Source: Caccoplasma sp905210875
Lineage (GTDB): Bacteria; Bacteroidota; Bacteroidia; Bacteroidales; UBA11471
Direction of reading: 5' to 3'
NCBI GenBank assembly: GCA_963931635.1
Contig: OZ007034.1
Coordinates: 1 to 64,000, forward strand
DNA: 64,000 bases
Shown here piece after piece: positions 24,721-32,771 of this stretch (its first letter is position 1; every line of letters starts with the position of its first letter). Below the pieces are notes generated by a model. The model saw only the letters and a list, made by a program, of their open reading frames with translations, had not been told where the DNA came from and made no database searches. A program made the translations under genes and the position numbers.

Positions 24721-24770
24721 GCAAATAAAATAGGTGTTCTAATGGTGGTATTTATCACCGGAAAATAACT
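24721..24770 (-). promoter_or_regulatory. 50-bp conserved upstream element, copy 2
   Basis: Aligns without gaps to 225-274 (41/50 identical). It occupies the intergenic space between the HTH gene stop and the resident integrase start, where a promoter or operator for the integrase would be. Confidence 0.5.
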
Positions 24771-24776
24771 TTCGAC

Positions 24777-25688
24777 TCATTCTATCTTTGGAGGCTCAAA
24801 GAACTTGTCCAGCTCTGCCCGCAGGATCTTGGTATATTTACCGACCTTGATACGGGGAATATTATGGTATTTCACATAATGGTAGAGTTGATCTCGTGTC
24901 AGATTGAATCGCTCCATCGCTTCGGCAATGGTGTAGTATTTGGGCTCTTCTGGGGCAATGAGACCTTTGGCAATGTCCACATGCTTTTTGGAGTAGTACA
25001 CCATGATTCCGACTTTCTTTTTGGGAATAGCATTCTTTGACACAAAAGAATAGATGGCCGTCAGCGTCATGCCGAACTTCTCCTGCATGTCTTGCGTGCT
25101 GTACCATTCCTTGATTTCAGGATCGGGAGCTTTCTTTGCAAAGTAGTCATCAAAGTGTTTTTTACTCCAGTAGGTTTTACCACGGTTAAATGTCCTGGGG
25201 ATATTATGCTCTTTAGCTATATGAAATATCCAGGAATCTTTGACACCGAATTTCTCTTTAATCTCATTGGTGGTATAGAAGTCTGTGATAGGGATTGTAT
25301 CTTTGGGCATTCGATATTGATAAGGCTTATTTTGAAGCATAGCATCAATATCAGTCCTCCTGATAAATGAAAGCCTACTGCTAATTTTAGACGCTTTAAG
25401 GTGACCTGCCTTTACCATGGTATAGATAGCTTGGCGAGATAGACCTAATAGACGCCCTGCTTCTGAAAAGGAAAGATATTCCTTCTCCTTAATGTCTTCA
25501 ATGATACGTTCTGTTTTCTGAACTTGAGTTTGAGACTCTGTTGTCTGCACTCGTTTTTTGCGTATGGCCTGTTTATAAGCCAAATTTGCACACTTGTGTG
25601 AACAGAACCTCGTAGAAACTTTCTGAGCCTCGAATTCTTTACCGCACCACTCACAAATCTTTTTAATTCTAAAGTTACTAGTTGCCAT
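24777..25688 (-). CDS. Multi-HTH DNA-binding protein of the resident element
   Basis: 303 residues. A small N-terminal CxxC...CxxxC zinc-ribbon-like motif (CEWCGKEF, FCSHKCAN; residues 12-34) is followed by four successive MerR/HTH_17-like repeats (YLSFSEAGRLLGLSRQAIYT about 72; FYTTNEIKEKFGVKDSWIF about 137; WYSTQDMQEKFGMTLTAIYS about 193; YYTIAEAMERFNLTRDQLYH about 250). Proteins of this build accompany Bacteroides integrases and probably serve as recombination directionality or accessory DNA-bending factors by contacting several arm sites at once. It is the first gene after mnmE and the likely partner of the split integrase. Confidence 0.75.
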   Translation of the reverse strand: MATSNFRIKKICEWCGKEFEAQKVSTRFCSHKCANLAYKQAIRKKRVQTTESQTQVQKTERIIEDIKEKEYLSFSEAGRLLGLSRQAIYTMVKAGHLKASKISSRLSFIRRTDIDAMLQNKPYQYRMPKDTIPITDFYTTNEIKEKFGVKDSWIFHIAKEHNIPRTFNRGKTYWSKKHFDDYFAKKAPDPEIKEWYSTQDMQEKFGMTLTAIYSFVSKNAIPKKKVGIMVYYSKKHVDIAKGLIAPEEPKYYTIAEAMERFNLTRDQLYHYVKYHNIPRIKVGKYTKILRAELDKFFEPPKIE

Positions 25689-25734
25689 TTTTACTTAATA
25701 TTTGGGGTTAATTCTCCTTCATTTCTCCCGTTTT

Positions 25735-25774
25735 TTGTCAACCATCGTAAACTATTGTCAACCATAGTCAACAT
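25735..25774. repeat. Direct repeats near the element-chromosome junction
   Basis: TTGTCAACCAT occurs at 25735-25745 and 25755-25765 (20-bp period), and a degenerate TAGTCAACAT follows at 25765-25774. They sit upstream of the multi-HTH gene, where integrase or accessory-factor arm sites would be expected. The element's right end must lie between here and the mnmE terminator at 25885. Confidence 0.4.
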
Positions 25775-25884
25775 TCTCCACGACCTTGCCAACGAAAATC
25801 CTTAGATTTCGTGGTGAGGTACACAGGAGGTACAAAAAATGGCGTAAAAAGGCTTAGCAACGATTATCAACGATACTTGAGCAA

Positions 25885-25910
25885 CAAAAAAGGCGCCCGT
25901 AAAGAGCGCC
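25885..25910 (-). terminator. mnmE: mnmE terminator
   Basis: On the minus strand, GGCGC...GCGCC (25906-25910 with 25892-25896) is followed by a run of six T. It lies 45 bp past the mnmE stop. Confidence 0.65.
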
Positions 25911-25955
25911 ATATTAATCGATTATAATCAATTTAACTATTTGATAATCAGATAT

Positions 25956-27413
25956 TTACTTGCCGATGCAGAAGTTTTTGAAGATGTTGCCGAGGATTTC
26001 GTCGGTGGTAATTTCGCCGGTGATTTCGCCGAGGTGATGCATGGTTTCGCGTATGTCTTGGGCAAGGAGGTCGCCGGGGTAGTTGTGGGCCAGGCCTTGA
26101 CGGGCGCGCTGTATGGACTGACGGGCACGGACGAGGGCTTCGTAATGGCGCACGTTGGTGACGATGGTATCGTTGGCAGCCGTGGCTTGCGTGGCATGGG
26201 CTACGAGGGCGTCTTGCAGGGTGTCGATGTTGCGGTTGTTCTTGGCCGAAAGGGGGAGTATCTGCTCGGGTGCAATGTGGAGATTGGCCAGGAGTTCTTG
26301 TTTCTCAGCTATCTGTGCGGGGGTGAGCAGGTCGGTCTTGTTGATGAGGGCGAAGAGTTTTTTCTCTTTGCACTGTGGTACGATGCGCTGAGCGAGTTGC
26401 TGTACATGGGCATCGCTTTGGGTGCCGTCGATGAGCCAGAGTACAATGTCGGCCTGGGCGAGCTTGGCGAACGTGCGTTCGATACCCATGCTCTCGACGG
26501 TGTCGTGGGTCTCGCGTATGCCGGCGGTGTCGATGAGGCGATAGGTGATGCCTTGCAGGTCGATGATGTCTTCGACGGTATCGCGGGTGGTGCCGTGTAT
26601 GTCGGAAACGAGGGCGCGCTCTTCGCGAAGGAGGGCGTTGAGGAGGGTCGATTTGCCGGCGTTGGTCTCGCCGATGATGATGGTGGGTATTCCGTTCTTG
26701 ATGGCGTTACCGCGGCTGAACGAGTCGGCCAGGCGGGTGATGACGGTTTCGATGTGACAGGCCAGCTCGTCGAGTTGCCGACGATCGGCAAACTGTACTT
26801 CTTCTTCGCTGAAATCCAGTTCGAGTTCAATAAGGGAGACGAATTGCAGCAGGTGTGCCCGCAGGTCGGCCAGCTCACGGCTGAAACCGCCGCGCATCTG
26901 GTTCATGGCTACGCGATGGGCGGCGGCCGAACGGGAGGCGATGAGGTCGGCTACGGCTTCGGCCTGCGAGAGGTCGAGGCGGCCGTTGGCAAAGGCGCGT
27001 CGGGTAAATTCGCCAGGGCCGGCTCCTCGACAGCCGCTGTGTATGAGGGCCAGTATGATCTGCTGGGCAATGTAGGTCGATCCGTGGCAGGATATCTCGA
27101 CCGTGTCTTGTCCGGTATAGGAGTGCGGGGCACGGAAGAGAGAGACAACGACCTGGTCGAGCAAGTCGCCTTCGTGGCTGTATATTTCGCCATAGGCCAG
27201 GGTGTGGGTGCGACGCTGCGAGAGGGGGTCACCCAGCCCGTTGGGGCGGAAAAGAGTGTCGACGATGTCGACGGCTTTGGGGCCGCTGACACGAATGACG
27301 GCGATGCCTCCTACCCCGGGCGGTGTGGATACGGCACATATTGTATCTTGGGGCAGGCTGGTCGAGAGGGTATCAGAAATTCCAGTATCGGGTGTCATAT
27401 TGTGATTCAACAT
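25956..27413 (-). CDS. mnmE: tRNA modification GTPase MnmE (TrmE)
   Basis: About 485 residues; with MnmG it makes the 5-carboxymethylaminomethyl group at U34 of tRNAs. N-terminal folate-binding domain (TPPGVGGIAVIRVSG), central GTPase inserted in a helical domain (G1 GETNAGKST, G3 DTAG, G4 NKTD) and the C-terminal signature FCIGK with the essential Cys. Possible starts are ATG 27413 or 27398. Either overlaps the end of the upstream endonuclease gene, suggesting coupling. The gene is intact although a mobile-element cluster abuts its 3' end, so the insertion spared the coding sequence. Confidence 0.95.
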   Translation of the reverse strand: MLNHNMTPDTGISDTLSTSLPQDTICAVSTPPGVGGIAVIRVSGPKAVDIVDTLFRPNGLGDPLSQRRTHTLAYGEIYSHEGDLLDQVVVSLFRAPHSYTGQDTVEISCHGSTYIAQQIILALIHSGCRGAGPGEFTRRAFANGRLDLSQAEAVADLIASRSAAAHRVAMNQMRGGFSRELADLRAHLLQFVSLIELELDFSEEEVQFADRRQLDELACHIETVITRLADSFSRGNAIKNGIPTIIIGETNAGKSTLLNALLREERALVSDIHGTTRDTVEDIIDLQGITYRLIDTAGIRETHDTVESMGIERTFAKLAQADIVLWLIDGTQSDAHVQQLAQRIVPQCKEKKLFALINKTDLLTPAQIAEKQELLANLHIAPEQILPLSAKNNRNIDTLQDALVAHATQATAANDTIVTNVRHYEALVRARQSIQRARQGLAHNYPGDLLAQDIRETMHHLGEITGEITTDEILGNIFKNFCIGK

Positions 27414-28311
27414 ATTGTTCTATATCGTCGGGAAGTTGGGGAAAGAAATCGATGCGGGCCCGGGTCTCGACACTGTCGATGGTCACGGCATAGGTATCGA
27501 GGGGCTGACGCCGGCGTTCGCGGCAGTTTTCGAAGATGAACCCGATGCCACGGGGCGGATCGGCATAGGGCGACAGCACCACTTTGTAATAGGCCGACGG
27601 TACTTTCACCCGATGCGGGCCTATGGTGGTATCGCCGGGTGAGACCAAAGGTCCGCACACAATGACTATGGCACTGTCGTTGCGGGCCCAATCGCGGATT
27701 TTGTCTTCGAGGCGTTTCCAGTCGCCCTGATTGAGCCCCGGGGTCTGCGGGCAAATGTTGGTAAGGTAGAACGAATGCGACATGGCCTGGGCACTCCATC
27801 GCATATCGGCAGCGGGTGCCATGTGTCCGCGGTCGAAGCCGCTGCGGCGATAGTCGGCCAGGCAGGCCTGTTTGTCGAGAGGCATGGATTCGTCGGGGCG
27901 GAAATCGTCGCGTCGGGGTACTTGGGCTTTCAGTTCGCTGCGCAGCAATTCATAGGCGACCCAGTTGGGCAGATGCCAGTCGGTATTATACGAGATTGTA
28001 TAACCGGCATATTCGCGGGTGTAATGGGGTCGGCTATCGGAAAACGGGGCCGGTATTTCCAAACAGTCGTAATGGACCACCCGCGGGAATGACCTCCGGT
28101 GTGAAGGTGTTGCGTCGCGGCGGGGCCTTATCGACTCCCATCGCTCGGCGACCCACTCACTGAGCGAAAACGAGGTAGAGAGGCGTTTCTCTATCTGCTC
28201 CGTGCGATTGTAGGCCAGCCACAATATGAGGGCGAAAAACAGGAGCCCCCACAGTATAGGGAGGCTTCGGCGCCAAAGAGAGCGTTTTTGTTTTTTGCGA
28301 TTTCCCGACAT
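27373..28311 (-). CDS. Membrane-anchored DNA/RNA non-specific endonuclease (NucA/EndA type)
   Basis: About 312 residues from ATG 28311. An in-frame ATG at 28428 was rejected because the extra 39 residues lie in the divergent promoter region shared with pepT. A basic N-terminus and one membrane span (LPILWGLLFFALILWLA) anchor the protein, with the nuclease domain outside. The catalytic motif DRGHMAPAADM and the QTPGLNQGDW block are present. It would cut DNA and RNA in the periplasm or at the cell surface for nutrition or turnover. The stop overlaps the mnmE start region. Confidence 0.85.
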   Translation of the reverse strand: MSGNRKKQKRSLWRRSLPILWGLLFFALILWLAYNRTEQIEKRLSTSFSLSEWVAERWESIRPRRDATPSHRRSFPRVVHYDCLEIPAPFSDSRPHYTREYAGYTISYNTDWHLPNWVAYELLRSELKAQVPRRDDFRPDESMPLDKQACLADYRRSGFDRGHMAPAADMRWSAQAMSHSFYLTNICPQTPGLNQGDWKRLEDKIRDWARNDSAIVIVCGPLVSPGDTTIGPHRVKVPSAYYKVVLSPYADPPRGIGFIFENCRERRRQPLDTYAVTIDSVETRARIDFFPQLPDDIEQYVESQYDTRYWNF

Positions 28312-28355
28312 ACTGTTTTTGTCTGTTTGCGGGTACAAATGTACGTTTTTTTGCG

Positions 28356-28363
28356 TATCTTTG
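28356..28363 (+). promoter_or_regulatory. pepT: -7 box TATCTTTG for pepT
   Basis: Matches TAnnTTTG, 110 bases before the pepT ATG and divergent from the endonuclease gene. The -33 element is not clear. Confidence 0.4.
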
Positions 28364-28473
28364 TTTGTTGAGACAAAAGAAAGGTCGATTCTCCGGCTTC
28401 CGATGCAGGAAGCGGGTGGTTCCGACATCGTTTTTAACCCGAATTAATACCTATTACAAAAACCGATTTTACA

Positions 28474-29697
28474 ATGGAAAGTCTTGTCAAACGTTTTCTT
28501 CACTATGTAAGTTTCGATACCCAATCGGACGAACTGACCAATATGACGCCCAGTACACCGGGGCAAATGTTCTTTGCCAAAGAGCTGGAAAAGGAGTTGC
28601 GCCACATAGGGCTCACCGATATTTCGCTCGACGATAACGGCTACCTGATGGCGACACTTCCTGCCAACTGCGAGAAAGAACTGCCCACGATAGGGTTCAT
28701 TGCCCACCTCGACACAAGCCCCGACTGCTCGGGGCGGAAAGTTTCGCCGCGTATCGTCGAGAAATACGACGGCAGCGATATTGTACTCTGCGCCGAAGAG
28801 AATGTGGTGCTGCGTCCCGACGAATTTCCCGAACTGCTGCATTATACCGGTCAGGACCTCATCGTTACCGACGGCAAGACACTGCTGGGTGCCGACGACA
28901 AGGCCGGTGTGGCCGAAATCGTGTCGGCCATGGAGCATCTTATCTCCCACCCCGAAATCAAACACGGAAAGATACGCATCGCCTTCACGCCCGACGAGGA
29001 GATAGGACAAGGAGCCGACCATTTCGACGTGAAACGTTTCGGAGCCAAATGGGCCTATACGATGGACGGTGGCGAAATCGGCGAACTCGAATATGAAAAC
29101 TTCAACGCCGCCGTGGCCCGCATCACCTTCAAGGGTCGCAACGTACACCCGGGTTATGCCAAACACAAGATGATCAACTCGCTGCGTGTTGCCGTTCAAT
29201 ATGCCATCATGCTGCCCCGCTGGGAAACACCCGAACACACCGAAGGCTACGAAGGTTTCTACCATCTGGTTTCGTGCGAAGGCAGTGTCGAAGAGACCAC
29301 GCTCAGCTACATTATCCGCGACCACGACCGTGACCGCTTCGAACGTCGCAAGAAAGAGTTTGAACACCTCGTGCGGAAAATCAATAAGGAGTTCCCCGAC
29401 TGTGCCAGCCTCGACATCAAAGACCAATACTACAACATGCGCGAGAAAATCGAGCCGGTCATGTTCATTGTCGACCTTGCCGAAGAGGCCATGAGAAACG
29501 TGGGCGTAACCCCCGTTGTCGTTCCCGTGCGCGGAGGTACCGACGGAGCCCGGCTGTCGTTTGAGGGGCTCCCCTGCCCCAACATCTTTGCCGGCGGACT
29601 CAATTTCCACGGACGTTACGAATTCATACCTATCCCCTCGATGGTGAAGGCCCGCGACGTGATTGTAGAGATTGCCCGCTTGGTGGCCGAGAAATAA
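28474..29697 (+). CDS. pepT: Peptidase T (tripeptidase)
   Basis: A 407-residue M20 zinc peptidase that releases N-terminal residues from tripeptides in the cytoplasm. Metal and catalytic blocks are visible: AHLDTSPD (about 76-83), ADDKAGVAE (about 138-146) and TPDEEIGQGADHFD (about 170-183). The length is that of the family. It is a single gene followed by a terminator. Confidence 0.95.
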   Translation: MESLVKRFLHYVSFDTQSDELTNMTPSTPGQMFFAKELEKELRHIGLTDISLDDNGYLMATLPANCEKELPTIGFIAHLDTSPDCSGRKVSPRIVEKYDGSDIVLCAEENVVLRPDEFPELLHYTGQDLIVTDGKTLLGADDKAGVAEIVSAMEHLISHPEIKHGKIRIAFTPDEEIGQGADHFDVKRFGAKWAYTMDGGEIGELEYENFNAAVARITFKGRNVHPGYAKHKMINSLRVAVQYAIMLPRWETPEHTEGYEGFYHLVSCEGSVEETTLSYIIRDHDRDRFERRKKEFEHLVRKINKEFPDCASLDIKDQYYNMREKIEPVMFIVDLAEEAMRNVGVTPVVVPVRGGTDGARLSFEGLPCPNIFAGGLNFHGRYEFIPIPSMVKARDVIVEIARLVAEK

Positions 29698-29708
29698 CCC
29701 CGACATTC

Positions 29709-29751
29709 AAGGAGGGAGGAGGTCGTCGCCACCGAAGGCCTCCCCCTCCTT
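29709..29751 (+). terminator. pepT terminator
   Basis: AAGGAGGG pairs with CCCTCCTT (29709-29716 with 29744-29751) and is followed by a T-run. Confidence 0.6.
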
Positions 29752-29786
29752 TTTTCAAATGTATCTCCCGCCCTGCGCCGCTATTC

Positions 29787-30692
29787 ATGAAAAAAAGTCT
29801 CATCGTACTTCTGGGCCCCACGGCCGTAGGAAAAACCGAGTTGAGCCTGCAACTGGCCGAACGACTGGGGTGCCCCATCATCTCGGCCGACAGCCGCCAA
29901 CTCTATCGCGACATGACGATAGGCACGGCCGCCCCCCTGCCCGAACAGTTGGCCCGTGTGCCCCACTACTTCATCGGCACACTCGCCCTCACCGACTATT
30001 ACAGTGCCGCCTGCTACGAAGAGGAGGCAATGGTCCTCATGCAGGAGCTGTTTGCCCATCACGACACGCTGCTGCTCACCGGCGGCTCGATGATGTATAT
30101 CGATGCCGTGTGCAACGGCATCGACGAGATACCCACCATCAGCGAGGAGGTACGCCGTGCCGTGGTAATCCGCTACGAGGAGGAGGGTCTCGACGTTCTG
30201 CTCGAAGAGCTGCAACGGCTCGACCCCGACTTCTACGAGGAGGTCGACCGCCGGAATCCCAAACGGGTGATACACGCCGTGGAGATATGCCGCATGACGG
30301 GCCGCCCCTACTCCTCGCTACGCACCAACGCCAGGAAAGAGCGGCCGTTCGATATTGTGAAGATAGGCCTCACCCGCCCGCGGGAGGAGCTATACGAGCG
30401 CATCAACAGCCGGGTCGACGCCATGATGCACGACGGGCTCGAAGCCGAGGCCCGCAGGCTCTACCCCTACCGCCACCTCAACGCGCTCAACACGGTGGGA
30501 TATAAAGAGATGTTTGCCTACTTCGATGGCACATACGACCTGCCCACGGCTGTCGAAAAGATAAAGCGCAACACGCGGGTCTACTCACGCAAACAGATGA
30601 CGTGGTTTCGGCGCGACGATTCCATCGTGTGGTTCACGCCCGACGACCGCTTGAAACTGTTTGCCTACGTCGAGAAACGGCTGCACGAATAG
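29787..30692 (+). CDS. miaA: tRNA dimethylallyltransferase MiaA
   Basis: 301 residues; prenylates A37 of tRNAs reading UNN codons. P-loop GPTAVGKTELS (about 8-18), SADSRQLYRDMTIGTA (about 34-49), the GGSMMYIDA block and RNTRVYSRKQMTWFRRD near the C-terminus are diagnostic. ATG 29787 is preceded by a short leader after the pepT terminator. Confidence 0.95.
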   Translation: MKKSLIVLLGPTAVGKTELSLQLAERLGCPIISADSRQLYRDMTIGTAAPLPEQLARVPHYFIGTLALTDYYSAACYEEEAMVLMQELFAHHDTLLLTGGSMMYIDAVCNGIDEIPTISEEVRRAVVIRYEEEGLDVLLEELQRLDPDFYEEVDRRNPKRVIHAVEICRMTGRPYSSLRTNARKERPFDIVKIGLTRPREELYERINSRVDAMMHDGLEAEARRLYPYRHLNALNTVGYKEMFAYFDGTYDLPTAVEKIKRNTRVYSRKQMTWFRRDDSIVWFTPDDRLKLFAYVEKRLHE

Positions 30693-30721
30693 GCAAACCT
30701 CCCCGCCCCTACATGAAATAC

Positions 30722-30755
30722 AAAAGCGCCGCACAGAGGACTGTGCGGCGCTTTT
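30722..30755. terminator. Bidirectional terminator miaA / DUF4293
   Basis: A perfect 15-bp stem (AAAAGCGCCGCACAG with its complement, loop AGGA) has A/T runs on both sides and lies between convergent genes. Confidence 0.85.
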
Positions 30756-30777
30756 GCTGTACGAAGTTTTACGGCGG

Positions 30778-31233
30778 TCAACGCAAACGGTCGGCCGAAC
30801 GTACGAGACGTTCGTCGGCCCGTATGCGCCGATAGGCAATGAAATTTAGCACCAAAGCCGCAACCGGCATGGACAGTGCTGCCTGCCATTGCAGACTCTC
30901 TCCATTAACGGCCAGGTAATAGACATATATACCCACTATTACATAAAAAGCAATAAGTAAGAATGTGATAAAATAGCATACCTTCATTTGCAACGGGCGA
31001 TTGCGGAAGAGAAATATGTCTATAAACGCCAGTAAGGCTGCCAATGCAGTTACGATGGTGAGCGGCCACACATCAAAAGGAGGTTTTGCATCGTCACCCG
31101 GATTATAGACCCCCACGGCCGATATAGTCAGCGGTTCTTCCGGTGTAATAATGGTAACCAAAGGCATGAACATACACGTTGCCACCAATGCAGCCGCAAG
31201 AAAAAGATATACCGATTGTAATCTCTGTATCAT
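30778..31233 (-). CDS. DUF4293 four-span membrane protein
   Basis: 151 residues with four hydrophobic segments (about 8-28, 55-75, 82-105, 112-132) and the family start MIQRLQSVYLFLAA. DUF4293 is restricted to Bacteroidota and its function is unknown. A single gene between miaA and dapA. Confidence 0.85.
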   Translation of the reverse strand: MIQRLQSVYLFLAAALVATCMFMPLVTIITPEEPLTISAVGVYNPGDDAKPPFDVWPLTIVTALAALLAFIDIFLFRNRPLQMKVCYFITFLLIAFYVIVGIYVYYLAVNGESLQWQAALSMPVAALVLNFIAYRRIRADERLVRSADRLR

Positions 31234-31285
31234 AGTTGTAGTTTTTTAGGATAAACATTATATGAGGTGAACGGTTCGAATAGTA

Positions 31286-32179
31286 TTAGCAAACAATATT
31301 GAGTTTCTGCAACACGTCACGTATTTTCTCATAAGTAGTGATGCGTGTAGGAACCAACGGGAGTCGTAACTGGTTCTCGATATATCCCATGGCATGAAGG
31401 AGGCATTTCACTCCGGCGGGATTTCCATCGACAAAGAGAAGGCTGAAAAGCTCGGTAAAGCGGTGATGTATCGTCAGTGCCGAAGCATAGTCGCCGTTGA
31501 GGGCGAGACGCACCATACGGCTGAACTCACGGGGAAAGGCATTTCCGATGACCGAGATAACGCCCACTGCTCCAAGGGTGATGAGCGGGAAAGTGATGCC
31601 GTCGTCGCCCGAGATAACCATGAAGTCGGCTGGCTTGTTCTTGATGATATCGTCCATCTGAGTAATATTTCCCGAAGCCTCCTTGATGGCCACGATGTTG
31701 TCAAAATCGCGGGCCAAGCGCAACGTGGTCTCGGCAGTCATATTTACCCCTGTGCGTCCGGGCACGTTGTAGAGAATAACAGGGAGCTTGGTAGCCGTAG
31801 CTATGGCCTTGTAGTGCTGGTATATTCCCTCTTGTGAAGGCTTGTTGTAATAAGGTACTACCGAAAGTATGGCGTTAACACCATCAAAGTTACCGGTTTT
31901 CAGAGCCTCAACAATGGCTCTTGTATTGTTGCCTCCCATACCCAAAACGATGGGTACACGACCGGCAACTTTTTCAATGACAAAAGCACGTACCTGCGCT
32001 TTCTCTTCTTCGGTGAGTGTAGGTGTCTCGGCCGTTGTTCCCAACACGACGAGATAATCTATGCCATTCTGTATCTGATATTCGATAAGGCGGGCCAATG
32101 CCTGAAAATCGATTGTTTCGTCTTCATGGAAAGGTGTGATGAGGGCAACGCCCATGCCTTTTAGATTGATTTGTGCCAT
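31286..32179 (-). CDS. dapA: 4-hydroxy-tetrahydrodipicolinate synthase DapA
   Basis: 297 residues, TIM barrel; condenses pyruvate with aspartate semialdehyde in lysine/diaminopimelate synthesis. Visible: GTTAETPTLTEEE (about 47-59), YYNKPSQEGIYQHY (about 107-120), the Tyr of LYNVPGRTGVNM (about 136-147) and the Schiff-base Lys in AIKEASG (about 164-170). It follows the DUF6913 gene by 34 bp, so ligA, DUF6913 and dapA may be one operon. Confidence 0.95.
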   Translation of the reverse strand: MAQINLKGMGVALITPFHEDETIDFQALARLIEYQIQNGIDYLVVLGTTAETPTLTEEEKAQVRAFVIEKVAGRVPIVLGMGGNNTRAIVEALKTGNFDGVNAILSVVPYYNKPSQEGIYQHYKAIATATKLPVILYNVPGRTGVNMTAETTLRLARDFDNIVAIKEASGNITQMDDIIKNKPADFMVISGDDGITFPLITLGAVGVISVIGNAFPREFSRMVRLALNGDYASALTIHHRFTELFSLLFVDGNPAGVKCLLHAMGYIENQLRLPLVPTRITTYEKIRDVLQKLNIVC

Positions 32180-32213
32180 ATTATAGTGTTGTGCCTATTT
32201 TTCGGCGGTAAAA

Positions 32214-32759
32214 TTACGAATTATTATTTTTTGCAGCAATATTCTTCCAATAAAACAGCATATTTTGCAACAAGCCATCGACAGTTGTCTTTTCCGGCTC
32301 TAATTGCAGCATAATGTCGGCAGGAACAAGGGCGTTCTTTTGTAATCCGAGGCGCATCGGGGCCCGACTGCGTGCGGCCAAACAGGCGACAGGAAGCGGG
32401 TCGTCGAGCGTGAGATCGAGCAATACATCGGCAGGCAAAGCCTCGAAAGTGTGGAGTATCTCGGGGCGCGGACGGGTGTGACCCCGATAGAGGTCGGAAA
32501 GCGATATTTCCACCAAATCAATTCCCGGAGCCGAAAACGGAGCACCCGATGATGGCGTCAGAGAGAAATGATACATGACGACCTTCTTTCCTTCTCGGCC
32601 CATTGCCTGCAAAAGGGGAAGAGCCTGCCGAGCATCGGGACCTGCGGCCAGAACAACTATCGTCGAGGCTTCACGATAAGGAACAAAACGTTGTTTCCTT
32701 GTCTTGCGGCTACGAGAGGAACGACGATGTATCGATTTCAGGGTTAGATATTTCCACAT
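32214..32759 (-). CDS. DUF6913 family protein
   Basis: A 181-residue Bacteroidota protein of unknown function. The N-terminus is very basic (residues 8-28). The rest is alpha/beta, with LLDLTLDDPLPVACLAARSR (about 113-132) and MRLGLQK resembling a degenerate Rossmann/glycosyltransferase-like fold. It lies between ligA (12 bp) and dapA (34 bp), the usual Bacteroidales order. Confidence 0.7.
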   Translation of the reverse strand: MWKYLTLKSIHRRSSRSRKTRKQRFVPYREASTIVVLAAGPDARQALPLLQAMGREGKKVVMYHFSLTPSSGAPFSAPGIDLVEISLSDLYRGHTRPRPEILHTFEALPADVLLDLTLDDPLPVACLAARSRAPMRLGLQKNALVPADIMLQLEPEKTTVDGLLQNMLFYWKNIAAKNNNS

Positions 32760-32771
32760 GGACTTTCGATT

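Noticed and set aside
25941..27539. A 532-codon open frame on the + strand opposite mnmE
   Set aside because: It is the antisense shadow of a GC-rich, well-recognised mnmE; its translation has no domain and is glycine/valine-rich as expected for a mirror frame.
28444..29706. A 420-codon open frame opposite pepT
   Set aside because: Antisense shadow of an unambiguous peptidase T gene; no ribosome-binding site or homology features.
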